Assembly (NCBI RefSeq): GCF_900168255.1
Contig: NZ_LT799838.1
Coordinates: forward strand, 2,108,001 to 2,172,000
Origin: Psychrobacter sp. DAB_AL43B
GTDB lineage: Bacteria > Pseudomonadota > Gammaproteobacteria > Pseudomonadales > Moraxellaceae
Direction of reading: 5' to 3'
DNA length: 64,000 bases
The translations under genes and the position numbers were made by a program. This document shows positions 1-9,233 of this stretch, piece by piece; within the stretch, counting starts at the first letter, position 1; each line of letters starts with the position of its first letter. The notes beneath the pieces were generated by a model. The model was not told the DNA's origin. It did not search any database and was given only the letters and a program-made list of their open reading frames with translations.

Positions 1-1
1 G

Positions 2-3000
2 TTGTATTTCCCCAAAGCATTCAATAATGAGCAGGTGCAAATCATACAACAACTAGATGTCCACGAGGGTGTGGTCGTTCAAGGCCCTCCTGGTACAGGC
101 AAGACGCATACCATTGCCAATGTTATTTGTCATTACTTAGCACTGGGCAAGCGAGTTTTGGTCACCTCAATGAAAGACCCTGCTCTAAAAGTCTTGCAAG
201 AGCAACTGCCTGAATCTATTCGACCACTAGCGGTTAGTCTATTGACCAGTGAAAATGAAGGGTTAAAGCAGTTTGAATATACCATTAAGAAAATATCGAG
301 TGAAGTTTCTAGTATCAATCGCGAGGTCTACAAAAAAGAAATCGTCATGCTAGATAATCAAGTTGATACCGTTCATGCCCAGTTGGCCAGCACTGATAAT
401 AATATTACGGCTTGGGCACGGTTAAATCTTGATAATATCGTACTGGATAGCGAAACGATTAAACCAATAGACGCAGCAATTGAGGTTGCTCAAAACAGGC
501 AGCTGATTGAAAGCTTCCCCGATACATTAGGCATAGAAGATACTTTTACACCTCGATTTACTCCTGCCGATATTACTGAGCTAAAAAAAGCAAGAATAAC
601 GCTCGGCATTGACTTGGATTATCTTAATAAAAAATTCCCTGCTGTTGCCGACACGCCGCCTATTAATACGATAAAGCAACTGCACCAAGATTTGATTTAT
701 ACCAATGAATTAAAAAAAGCAGAACAGCAAGGTGAGATTCCAAGTTTAGTAGACGACAGTGCTAACACTATAAGCATTGCTCACGAAGCTGCTTCTAATA
801 CCTCCCATCTAATTGATCTTCTGCAAAAAACGGAAGCGGTTGGACAGGAATGGACAACTAATATTCAGCAGCACTTAGATGACCAGACGAAGCAAGATAT
901 CATCGCTCACCTAACTATACTTAACGATGAAATCAAAACGCTTTTTGATGAGAGAACCATTTATTTAACCAAACCCATCACGATGGCTGATGACTTGGAT
1001 AAAAACCCAGAACTTGTTAGTGCGGTCAAAAATCTATCTGAAGGTAAGAAACCATTCGGTATAGCTGGGATTTTTGGTAAGTCAGCCGAAAAGAAAAACC
1101 TTGAAGCTATTATGATAGTCTCAACACCACCCGCAAGCGTAGAGGATTGGCAATATATATCGAGCTTTATAGCGTTTAGGAAAAAGTCACAAGAGCTTAT
1201 TGTGAAATGGAATGCATTATCGAATGATCTATCTCTACCATTATTCGATGTATCACCTGATAACTTATCGAATTTAAATTCAGCCGTTTATTTATATGAA
1301 GACATTATTAATAGCAGAAACCTACAGCACAATATTAAACAAGCTCTAGACGCTATCTTCTTGGACTGGGATATTCTTTCTACCGCACCTTTCAATAAGG
1401 ATGTTTTAGCTGAAATTAAAAACACCCTTGACCAACATTTAAAAAGACATAGTCTGGCGAAGAGCCTGACGCTAAAAGAGTCATTACTTAACGAGCTTAC
1501 AGACTGTAATGGTGCCATTAGTGAAAAAATAATTACCTTTCTAAAGCAACAAGTCGGTAGTCAGATGTTGTCTGATACTGCATTACAGACAACGTGGGAA
1601 AATCTGCTAAATGAGCTACAGCGAGTGAGTAATCTTGCAACAGACTTAGAGACTGTCGCTGCCATCACAGAGATTATTGAAAAAAATGGCGCGCCGCTCT
1701 GGGCGGAACAATTGCGTTGTCAGCCTTGTGTTGAATCTGAAGATAAGTTGTTATCTGATAACTTATTGCCTGGTAATTGGCAGCAAATTTGGCGGCTTAA
1801 TAGATTAAAGAGCTTTATAGACAGCATAGATGGTCGCAGAGAGTTGGTTGATCTAACCAAAACTCGTAGCCACTTAGAGTCAGATTTAGCAAGACTCTAT
1901 CAAGAAGCTATCACCAAAAGAGCTTGGCTAAAAGTCGCAGAGAATGCGACGCCAAACGTTAGAGCTTCTTTAGAAAAATACCGCTCTGCTATTATGCGTA
2001 TTGGTAAAGGAACAGGTAAAGGCGCCCATTATTATCGGCGTGAAGCGCGTGAAGCCTCTGCTGGCGCAAGCGCTGCCATCCCCTGTTGGATTATGCCGCA
2101 TTATCGTATTTCTGAGTCCTTACCAGCAGAGTTCGGGAGCTTTGACTTAGTTATCATCGATGAAGCGTCTCAATCTGACTTGACCGCGCTACCAGCAATT
2201 ATGAGAGCGAAAAAAGTTTTAATCGTGGGTGACGATAAGCAGGTTTCACCAGAAGGTGTTGGTCTCGATATCGAAAAAATTCGTAATCTCATGGCGCAAT
2301 ATTTGAGCAATCAAGTGCCTGTATATCGCTCACAAATGTCACCTGATCGCTCAATATATGACTTATTTAAAGTGGTGTTTGCTGATAGCACCGTCATGTT
2401 AAAAGAACATTTTCGTAGTGTTGCGCCTATTATCGAGTTCTCAAAACGTGAGTTTTATAATCACGAACTCATACCGTTACGTAAAGCAAAACTCTCAGAA
2501 CGCCTAGATCCACCATTAATTGATGTGTATATCGCTGATGGCTATCGTAAAGCAGATATTAACCCTTCAGAAGTCAGATTTATTGTCGATGAAATCAAAA
2601 CTCTTGTGTCTGATCCCACTTATAAAGGTAAAACCATCGGCGTCGTTTCGTTATTAGGTAATAAGCAAGCGCATAGTATTATGGAGTTACTCAATAAAGA
2701 ATTGGATGAAGCGCTAATGACCGCATTTGATATTGCCTGCGGTGACGCTAGAACCTTTCAAGGTAAAGAGCGCGATATCATGTTTTTGTCACTGGTCGTT
2801 GCACCAGGTGCTGCCCATGCGCAAACGAGAGATACTTTCGCTCAGCGCATGAATGTTGCCGCATCAAGAGCGCGCGATAGAATGTACTTGGTACGTAGCA
2901 TCGAGCTGGACGAGCTTAGCCAAGCTGATCATTATCGAGCAGAACTCATCAAACACTTTCAAGCGCCGTTTATGCAAGATGAAGAACTGGTCGCTGATTT

Positions 3001-3421
3001 GCGTGATAAGTGTGAGTCACCTTTTGAGACAGAAGTCTTTGATCTTCTCGTTGAGAGAGGTTATCGAGTCATGCCGCAAGTTAAAGCAGGTGCGTACCGA
3101 ATCGATATGGTTGTCGAAGGTGAAGAGGACAATAGCTTAGCTATCGAATGTGATGGTGATAGATATCATGGGCCTGATAAATGGGACAGCGATATGCAAC
3201 GTCAGCGTATTTTGGAGCGTGCTGGCTGGAAATTCTGGCGTTGCTTTGCCTCTACCTTTATAACCCATAAACAAGAAGTCATTCAAGATTTATTGGCAGA
3301 GCTGGAACATTTACAGATTTATCCAATCACTACCGACCAGTCTTACCGCAGCTCATACGTCGAGTCTAGAGTGGTCAATACCGTTGAAGAACCAATGGTT
3401 AATATAGAAGCTGATGCTTAG
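2..3421 (+). CDS. SF1 (UPF1/DNA2-like) helicase fused to Vsr-like nuclease, 5' truncated by window
   Basis: The reading frame is open to the left window edge, so the N-terminus is missing; 1139 residues are visible. A Walker A motif GPPGTGKT lies near visible residue 30, followed by a long helical insert of about 600 residues. A Walker B-type motif (VIIDEASQSD) is near residue 717 and an SF1 motif VI (NVAASRARDRMYLV) near residue 953. The C-terminal 110 residues carry ESPFETEVFDLL, a conserved Asp (YRIDMVVE) and IECDGDRYHG, which is the pattern of the Vsr/REase_MTES_1575 nuclease family. The combination suggests a DNA- or RNA-translocating enzyme with an attached nuclease. Such fusions occur in bacterial defence loci, but no partner gene is visible here, so a defence role is inference. 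A second helicase gene lies 1.1 kb away on the opposite strand. Confidence 0.85.
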   Translation: MYFPKAFNNEQVQIIQQLDVHEGVVVQGPPGTGKTHTIANVICHYLALGKRVLVTSMKDPALKVLQEQLPESIRPLAVSLLTSENEGLKQFEYTIKKISSEVSSINREVYKKEIVMLDNQVDTVHAQLASTDNNITAWARLNLDNIVLDSETIKPIDAAIEVAQNRQLIESFPDTLGIEDTFTPRFTPADITELKKARITLGIDLDYLNKKFPAVADTPPINTIKQLHQDLIYTNELKKAEQQGEIPSLVDDSANTISIAHEAASNTSHLIDLLQKTEAVGQEWTTNIQQHLDDQTKQDIIAHLTILNDEIKTLFDERTIYLTKPITMADDLDKNPELVSAVKNLSEGKKPFGIAGIFGKSAEKKNLEAIMIVSTPPASVEDWQYISSFIAFRKKSQELIVKWNALSNDLSLPLFDVSPDNLSNLNSAVYLYEDIINSRNLQHNIKQALDAIFLDWDILSTAPFNKDVLAEIKNTLDQHLKRHSLAKSLTLKESLLNELTDCNGAISEKIITFLKQQVGSQMLSDTALQTTWENLLNELQRVSNLATDLETVAAITEIIEKNGAPLWAEQLRCQPCVESEDKLLSDNLLPGNWQQIWRLNRLKSFIDSIDGRRELVDLTKTRSHLESDLARLYQEAITKRAWLKVAENATPNVRASLEKYRSAIMRIGKGTGKGAHYYRREAREASAGASAAIPCWIMPHYRISESLPAEFGSFDLVIIDEASQSDLTALPAIMRAKKVLIVGDDKQVSPEGVGLDIEKIRNLMAQYLSNQVPVYRSQMSPDRSIYDLFKVVFADSTVMLKEHFRSVAPIIEFSKREFYNHELIPLRKAKLSERLDPPLIDVYIADGYRKADINPSEVRFIVDEIKTLVSDPTYKGKTIGVVSLLGNKQAHSIMELLNKELDEALMTAFDIACGDARTFQGKERDIMFLSLVVAPGAAHAQTRDTFAQRMNVAASRARDRMYLVRSIELDELSQADHYRAELIKHFQAPFMQDEELVADLRDKCESPFETEVFDLLVERGYRVMPQVKAGAYRIDMVVEGEEDNSLAIECDGDRYHGPDKWDSDMQRQRILERAGWKFWRCFASTFITHKQEVIQDLLAELEHLQIYPITTDQSYRSSYVESRVVNTVEEPMVNIEADA

Positions 3422-3476
3422 ATATCTATCATTTATTAGATACTCAGCTCATAGCTATTATCATAATTGTCTTGAG

Positions 3477-3509
3477 AAAAATCCGTATTGTATCAAAACA
3501 CGGTTTTTT
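3477..3509 (+). terminator. Rho-independent terminator after the helicase-nuclease gene
   Basis: The arms AAAAATCCGT and ACGGTTTTTT pair with one mismatch around a loop of about 13 nt and end in a T-run. The hairpin lies between two convergent genes and could act in both directions. Confidence 0.65.
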
Positions 3510-3537
3510 CTGTTCTTAACTCCTTAAACTTAAATAA

Positions 3538-4494
3538 TCACCATTCACTACAAGCCACTATTTTACCTAACTTATTAATACAGACAGACGTACCATCATT
3601 TTTCTCTTCTATCTGTGCCGTACCATTATTAAAATTGAAATACGTTGCGCCAAAAGAAGTAACACTCATCCTCTGTACTTTATCGTCCGAGAACTTGAAA
3701 GGAATAACAGTTCTATTGGCACCATCTATGAAGCCCCAACTCTTACCTTTGCGCACGCCAGCGAGCTGCTCACTAAAAGGTCTGATTTCATCATAAATGA
3801 AAGGAACAGCAACAGCTCCCGTCTTGGTAACAAACCCCCATTTATCATCTTTAATTACACCGAGCAGGCCTTCATGAAAACCATAGTGTCCACCCAAATG
3901 ACCATCCAGACCGTCGTATTGCGGGGCAACAACTTCTTTACCGTTAGTGTCTATAAGACCCCATAATTCAGTATTAAAGTCATAAACAGGCGCCCTATCA
4001 TTGCTGAAAGGATCAATCATGACGTAGTTATTTTCAAAACTGAGAATAACTTTATTGCTAGTATCGATTACACCATATGCACCATCTTTACCAACGACAA
4101 TTTTACCTTGATAAACAGGGTTCGCCCAAACCTCATTGTATTTGTCATCAGGGCCGATTAAATTATCATAAATAGTAGGTACAACCAGTTTACCTTGCGC
4201 ATTGATATAGCCGACTTTGTCGTTCTTTAAAACAGGCATAAAGCCATCACTATATAACCACGCCTGAACTTTATCAAAAGCTTTGAGACTGGCTGTTACT
4301 TTACCTTGTTTATTGAGTAGCGCTTGTGGACGATAATCGTCATCATAAGCAACAAATAACTGAGCATCATCAGTACATTGAATATTACTATAGTTACTCT
4401 TTGGCGGTATGCAATCCTCAGCAGCTAAAGCAGATAAACCACTGACTGAAGCAATAATTGGGACTAATAAAACTTTAGCTATTTGCTTATACAA
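3538..4494 (-). CDS. Secreted WG-repeat protein
   Basis: At least five WG-type repeats are visible, of the form GYINAQGKLVVPTIYD, YGVIDTSNKVILSF, WGLIDTNGKEVVAPQYD, WGFVTKTGAVAVPFIYD and WGFIDGANRTVIPF. WG repeats form beta-rich solenoid-like folds of unknown function, often in exported proteins. An ATG at 4539 is possible, but I prefer the TTG at 4494. It has GGAGG nine bases upstream and yields a clean signal peptide (YKQIAKVLLVPIIASVSGLSALAA, ending in an AxA-type site), whereas the ATG would add 15 polar residues in front. The gene directly follows the UvrD-like helicase on the same strand, so the two may be co-transcribed. Substrate and function are unknown. Confidence 0.8.
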   Translation of the reverse strand: MYKQIAKVLLVPIIASVSGLSALAAEDCIPPKSNYSNIQCTDDAQLFVAYDDDYRPQALLNKQGKVTASLKAFDKVQAWLYSDGFMPVLKNDKVGYINAQGKLVVPTIYDNLIGPDDKYNEVWANPVYQGKIVVGKDGAYGVIDTSNKVILSFENNYVMIDPFSNDRAPVYDFNTELWGLIDTNGKEVVAPQYDGLDGHLGGHYGFHEGLLGVIKDDKWGFVTKTGAVAVPFIYDEIRPFSEQLAGVRKGKSWGFIDGANRTVIPFKFSDDKVQRMSVTSFGATYFNFNNGTAQIEEKNDGTSVCINKLGKIVACSEW

Positions 4495-4539
4495 AACCTG
4501 CTGCCTCCAAATATCATCGTTATGAATATGAAAAACCAC

Positions 4540-6714
4540 TCACCACCACACTGGATCATCATTTTCATCTATAGCCTTTTTTCTGGTCTCGACCATTACC
4601 TTATCAGCAGGTAACTCAGCGATAAATCGTGATACTTTATCGAAATACCCTGAATAGCTTGAGAAGTAATCTGGCGCCGTTAAAAACAATCTATTCTTAG
4701 CGCGACTACAGGCCACATAAAACAGCTTACGCTCCTCTTCCAACTCTTCAAAATCACTTAGTGAGCGGTAATGCGGCGTCATACCATCGACCAATGAATT
4801 CACAAATACCACTGGCCATTCAAGCCCCTTGGCACTATGAATGGTAGAGATGGTTACCTTATCGTTACTTTCCTCTCCTTGCTCAGGATCGCCTGCGGTC
4901 GCCACTGAGTCATTAGGTGGATCAAGAGCCAAATTTTCTAAAAACTTATCAAGGCTATCATGCTCTGCTGCTAAGTTTTTGAGGACGCGAAAATCCTCAC
5001 TACGCTCACGCCAATTGTCTTCATTAATTTTTAAAACTGGCATATAAAACTCAAGAACCAGCTCGATAATGGTTTCGACAGATTCTGCTTCACTGGCTTT
5101 GCTCAGCATTTTATACAACGGCTCAAGTTGGGTACTTTTTTTGGCAAAATTTGCCATCATCAACGGCTCAAAAGAGTTATTATCGGCATTGATTGCTTGA
5201 GTCAATCGCGTTGCAGTGACTGCCCCCACCCCTTTAAACAAGGTTAAGATACGATGCCATGCAATGGTATCGTTGGGGTTATAAAGTATTTTGACAAACG
5301 CCAAAACGTCTTTGATATGGCGTCTTTCAATAAACCGAATGCCGCCCACCACGATAAACGGAATATGACGTTCCATAAATTCGAGCTGGACGTAGTTGGA
5401 TTGAAAAGACGTTCGACACAAGACGGCAAAGTCTTGATAATCGTAGTCGGACTTCAATTCTATAATTTTATCAGCGATATATCGTGCTTCCTTGGTTTCA
5501 TCGCTTAAACGGCGAAATACAGGCTTTAATCCGTCGATGGATACCGCAGAGTACAACTGCTTTTGATAACCTAGCGTGATTTGTGCGGACAAAGCATTGA
5601 TATAATCAAGCACAGCTGGGGTACTGCGATAATTTTGCTCAAGCTTAATGAGTTTCGCTTCGGGATAACTCTCTCCAAACAATAAGATATTTTCATAATT
5701 GGCACCGCGAAACGCATAAATACTTTGGTTGTCATCACCGACGACCATTAACGACACCGATGCAGGTGCACAAATGAGGTCAATCAACTCTTTTTGCGGG
5801 ATATTGGTGTCCTGATATTCATCCACCATGATGTAACGATATTGCTTTTGTAGCAGCTGCCGAAAGGTGTCATTGCTCTTTAAATGACGTACTACTTGAC
5901 TAATAATGTCATCAAAATCGTATAAATGATTGGCGCGCTTATACTGATGAAAATCAACCGCCAATTGCTCAATAATAGGAATGTGTACGGCAATATCAGG
6001 ATAGCTACTTTCAATCAACTCACGGATATGAATACGCCGATTTCTGGAGGTTGAAAAGATATTTTGCAAGGTTTTTTTGCGCGGAAACGCTTGATTGGTT
6101 ATTTTTATCGGATAATTTTTTTCTTTATGAATCAAATCGATAGCATCCTCACTATCGCCCGTATCTAAAATAGTAAAGCGCGGATTGATACCAAGCAGCC
6201 CTGAATATTGGCGCAATAACATGTTGCAAAAAGAATGAAATGTGCCGCTAGTGATATCGTTTAGCACTTTGCTATTTAGTTCGCTGTCACTCGCCCGTTT
6301 ATTAAAAGAAACTGTATTTGCCAATAAGGTTTTGGCGCGACTTTTGATTTCATTGGCCGCCTTACGGGTAAAGGTCAGTAATAAAATCTCTTTAGGCGAC
6401 ACACCGTTTTCTATCAGATAGCTGGTTCTATACGTCAGAGTTTTGGTTTTACCGGAGCCTGCACCAGCAATGACCAACACCTTGCCCTCAATAGTTGTAG
6501 CGGCTAAGAGTTGGTTGGGGTTGAGCTCACTGGCATAATCAACTTGTAACCCTAAATGACTGGCAAGCCTTTGCCCTAACACCTCAGCATCAGCATCCAT
6601 CAAATTGGCTTCGAGCTTCTTAATCGCCTGTTCAAGACGCGTAAGCTTTGGCTTCATCTCGATGAAATTTTGCGGATAATTATAATGGTGTGTAGCAAAA
6701 ATTGTGGTGGTCAT
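4540..6714 (-). CDS. UvrD/Rep-family SF1A ATP-dependent DNA helicase
   Basis: The 724-residue protein shows the SF1A motifs in order. These are a Q-motif-like LNPNQLLAA, Walker A GAGSGKT near residue 85, TFTRKAANEIKSR (motif Ia), VDEYQDTN (motif II), VGDDNQSIYAFRGA (motif III), and VTISTIHSAKGLEWPVVFV plus FYVACSRAKNRLFLT (motifs V and VI). These define a 3'-5' UvrD/PcrA/Rep-type DNA helicase. It has about 65 residues before the helicase core and a short C-terminus ending in PVWW. No RecB-type nuclease domain is seen. Whether it is the Rep orthologue or an accessory helicase cannot be decided from sequence alone. A WG-repeat gene follows immediately. Confidence 0.9.
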   Translation of the reverse strand: MTTTIFATHHYNYPQNFIEMKPKLTRLEQAIKKLEANLMDADAEVLGQRLASHLGLQVDYASELNPNQLLAATTIEGKVLVIAGAGSGKTKTLTYRTSYLIENGVSPKEILLLTFTRKAANEIKSRAKTLLANTVSFNKRASDSELNSKVLNDITSGTFHSFCNMLLRQYSGLLGINPRFTILDTGDSEDAIDLIHKEKNYPIKITNQAFPRKKTLQNIFSTSRNRRIHIRELIESSYPDIAVHIPIIEQLAVDFHQYKRANHLYDFDDIISQVVRHLKSNDTFRQLLQKQYRYIMVDEYQDTNIPQKELIDLICAPASVSLMVVGDDNQSIYAFRGANYENILLFGESYPEAKLIKLEQNYRSTPAVLDYINALSAQITLGYQKQLYSAVSIDGLKPVFRRLSDETKEARYIADKIIELKSDYDYQDFAVLCRTSFQSNYVQLEFMERHIPFIVVGGIRFIERRHIKDVLAFVKILYNPNDTIAWHRILTLFKGVGAVTATRLTQAINADNNSFEPLMMANFAKKSTQLEPLYKMLSKASEAESVETIIELVLEFYMPVLKINEDNWRERSEDFRVLKNLAAEHDSLDKFLENLALDPPNDSVATAGDPEQGEESNDKVTISTIHSAKGLEWPVVFVNSLVDGMTPHYRSLSDFEELEEERKLFYVACSRAKNRLFLTAPDYFSSYSGYFDKVSRFIAELPADKVMVETRKKAIDENDDPVWW

Positions 6715-6843
6715 TATGAGCGATTGCCTTTGATATTGTTTGTAGCGCAGTTTATTATTAGCATACGGAATAAATGAGATAAACAGACGTTTAATCTGTA
6801 CGCATGGGTCTAGATATCGGAATGAAATGTTATGCTGTTACTA

Positions 6844-7682
6844 GGGCGTGTCCCTAATCTGGAAAAGTAAGTTCAAAAGCCTTAAAATATAGAGACTATT
6901 TCAAACATGGCCCTCTACATATGGCAAGAACAGTGCTCACTGATAATACATGGGAACAACTCCAAAGTACCATGAAAGCTCATGGCTGTCATACTTGGAA
7001 AAACGACAGACAAGTCATGGAAGCCATACTGTGGAAACTTCGTACGGGCGCCCCGTGGCGTGATATACCGAGTGAGCTATGTCCATGGAAAACTGCCTAC
7101 AATCGCTTTAATAGGTTGTCAAAAAAGGGGTTGTGGGAGCAATTTTTTTTGACCTACGAGCAAGTATTGATGAAGAGTGGGTATTCGCAGATGGAAGCTA
7201 CATCCGCTGTCACCAGCATTCAAGCGGCGCCAGACGAGGAGAGCTTCGAGCTACCGGAAAGTCACGAGGTGGAACCACCACTAAGATTCATCTCGCCGTC
7301 GATTCGCATGGAAACCCGATTGATTTTAAAATCACTGGGGGTGATGTCCACGACAGCCAAGCGGTAGATGACATTATAGAGATGCTAACGGATGCGACCT
7401 ACTTTATTGCTGATAAAGCTTATGATTCTGAAACCATTAGAACTAGGCTAAAGCAAGACAACATAAGCCCTGTCATCCCTAAAAGAAAAAACGCTAAGCA
7501 ACCAGACCTAGCGTTTGATCACTATTTATATAAGCTACGACACTTGGTTGAAAACACATTTGCAAAGCTAAAACACTTTCGTAGTATTGCGACTCGCTAC
7601 GAAAAACTGGCACGAAATTATAAATCTATGCTATATCTGGCTTGTACTATGATCCACTGCAAACTGAATTAGGGACACGCCC
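6844..7682 (+). mobile_element. IS5-family (IS427-like) insertion sequence, complete
   Basis: Perfect 15-bp terminal inverted repeats GGGCGTGTCCCTAAT (6844-6858) and ATTAGGGACACGCCC (7668-7682) bound an 839-bp element. It is flanked by TA dinucleotides at 6842-6843 and 7683-7684, which matches the TA target duplication of the IS427 group. The transposase stop codon lies within the right repeat. The repeats, duplication and transposase frames all look intact, which suggests a recent insertion. Confidence 0.92.
6921..7672 (+). CDS. IS5/IS427-type transposase made by -1 frameshifting
   Basis: The first frame (6921-7367) starts MARTVLTDNTWEQL and carries the DUF4096-like N-terminal domain. The second frame, one base back, continues to 7672 and carries the DDE catalytic core: Asp in VFADGSYIR, Asp in IADKAYDSE and Glu in LVENTFAKLK. 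Joining the frames at the run of eight T residues (7143-7150) gives a continuous LWEQFFFDLRASIDEEWVFA, as in IS427 transposases. The two frames therefore most likely represent programmed -1 frameshifting rather than a mutation. Confidence 0.88.
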
Positions 7683-7828
7683 TAAACTATTGATGATAGC
7701 TAAACGGCTTTGATTATGATTTACAGATAGTAGCTTAGCATAATAATGAAAGCACTAAACGTGGTTGATAATGAGTGGTAAAAATCCAAATATCTAGCAT
7801 AACAACCTCACCCATATTGGGTTAAATT

Positions 7829-7837
7829 TGCTACAAT
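7829..7837 (+). promoter_or_regulatory. Extended -10 promoter for ychF
   Basis: TGCTACAAT followed by ACGCC resembles an extended -10 element with a GC-rich start region. The same pattern occurs upstream of queA and the tRNA-Leu gene. No convincing -35 box is visible. Confidence 0.5.
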
Positions 7838-7909
7838 ACGCCCAATTTTGATTTCACATTTCATTAAGTTTTAAGCTAATTGATTCTATTACTATATTGA
7901 GAGACTACT

Positions 7910-9001
7910 ATGGGTTTTAATTGCGGCATCGTCGGCCTACCAAACGTGGGTAAATCCACCCTGTTTAACGCCTTGACCAAAGCGGGAATCGCCGCTGAAA
8001 ACTTTCCATTTTGCACCAAAGATCCCAATACTGGCATCGTGCCTGTTCCAGATCTACGCCTCAAAAAACTGGCTGATATCGTCAATCCTGAGCGCGTATT
8101 ACCAACGACGATGGAGTTTGTTGATATCGCAGGTTTGGTCGCTGGTGCGTCAAAAGGCGAAGGCATGGGCAACCAGTTTTTGGCCAATATCCGTGAGACC
8201 GATGCAATTGCTCACGTGGTGCGCTGCTTTGATGATGACAACGTCGTTCACGTCGATGGTCGCGTCAGCCCTATTGATGATATCGAAACCATTAATACTG
8301 AATTGGCATTGGCAGATTTAGAAGCGGTTGAGCGTGCTATTTTTAACTTAACTAAAAAAGCCAAAGGCGGCGATAAAGACGCACAAGCCATGCTTGATGT
8401 GTTCAAAAAAGTCGAACCATTATTAGCAGAAGGTCAAGCCGCACGCGCCGCCAATCTCGATGCTGATGAGAAAAAACTGATCAGAAGTTATGGTCTCATT
8501 ACCCTTAAGCCTACCATGTATATCGCCAACGTCTCTGAGGATGGCTTTGAGAATAATCCCTATCTTGATGCAGTGCGTAACTATGCCACTGGTGAAGACT
8601 CTATCGTTATCGCGCTATGTAATCAAATTGAATCTGAGATTGCCCAGCTTGATGAAGATGATAAAAAAGACTTCTTGGCTGAGATGGATATGGAAGAAGC
8701 GGGTCTTGATCAAGTCATTCGCGGTGGTTATGATTTGCTTGATATGCAAACTTACTTTACCGCTGGCGTTAAAGAAGTACGCGCATGGACAGTAGCCGTA
8801 GGTGCAACAGCACCTCAGGCAGCTGGCGTGATTCATACAGATTTTGAGCGCGGCTTTATTCGTGCCGAAGTGATTGCTTATGACGACTTTATCGAACACA
8901 ATGGCGAAAAAGGCGCTGCTGCTGCCGGTAAATCGCGCTTAGAAGGTAAAACCTATATCGTGCAAGATGGCGATGTGATGCATTTCCGTTTTAACGTCTA
9001 A
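7910..9001 (+). CDS. ychF: Redox-regulated ATPase YchF (Obg-related P-loop protein)
   Basis: The 363-residue protein matches the usual family length. It starts [22 protein letters not shown], with the P-loop GLPNVGKST at residues 8-16. It has [20 protein letters not shown] (switch II/G3 region), NVSEDGF in the place of the NKxD motif that gives YchF its ATP preference, and a C-terminal TGS-like domain ending [15 protein letters not shown]. YchF binds ribosomes and hydrolyses ATP; it is linked to stress responses and translation control. The ATG has a GAGAG-type ribosome site. Confidence 0.97.
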   Translation: MGFNCGIVGLPNVGKSTLFNALTKAGIAAENFPFCTKDPNTGIVPVPDLRLKKLADIVNPERVLPTTMEFVDIAGLVAGASKGEGMGNQFLANIRETDAIAHVVRCFDDDNVVHVDGRVSPIDDIETINTELALADLEAVERAIFNLTKKAKGGDKDAQAMLDVFKKVEPLLAEGQAARAANLDADEKKLIRSYGLITLKPTMYIANVSEDGFENNPYLDAVRNYATGEDSIVIALCNQIESEIAQLDEDDKKDFLAEMDMEEAGLDQVIRGGYDLLDMQTYFTAGVKEVRAWTVAVGATAPQAAGVIHTDFERGFIRAEVIAYDDFIEHNGEKGAAAAGKSRLEGKTYIVQDGDVMHFRFNV

Positions 9002-9098
9002 TTTTAAATACTTAAGTGCTGAAACAATTAGCTAGGTTAATGGCTTAATAGTTTTCCAGCTTAATTATTTACTTACACAGTCTTAGCATATCACTACT

Positions 9099-9127
9099 AA
9101 AAAGCCAGCCTCGATGCTGGCTTTTTT
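9099..9127 (+). terminator. Rho-independent terminator of ychF
   Basis: Stem AAAGCCAGC / GCTGGCTTT with a 6-nt loop, followed by a T-run, about 100 bases after the ychF stop. Confidence 0.9.
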
Positions 9128-9233
9128 ATGCGCTTGATTTTAGTATGGTAAGCACAAACCCTTTACCCATCCAAAATTTTTAAAAGAGCTTAAATCGTTT
9201 AAAATAATAATGACGAATAGTGGACTATGATTT

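Noticed and set aside
7133..7672. Separate second transposase gene or frameshift pseudogene in the IS5 element
   Set aside because: The T8 slip site and intact DDE residues fit programmed -1 frameshifting of a single product.
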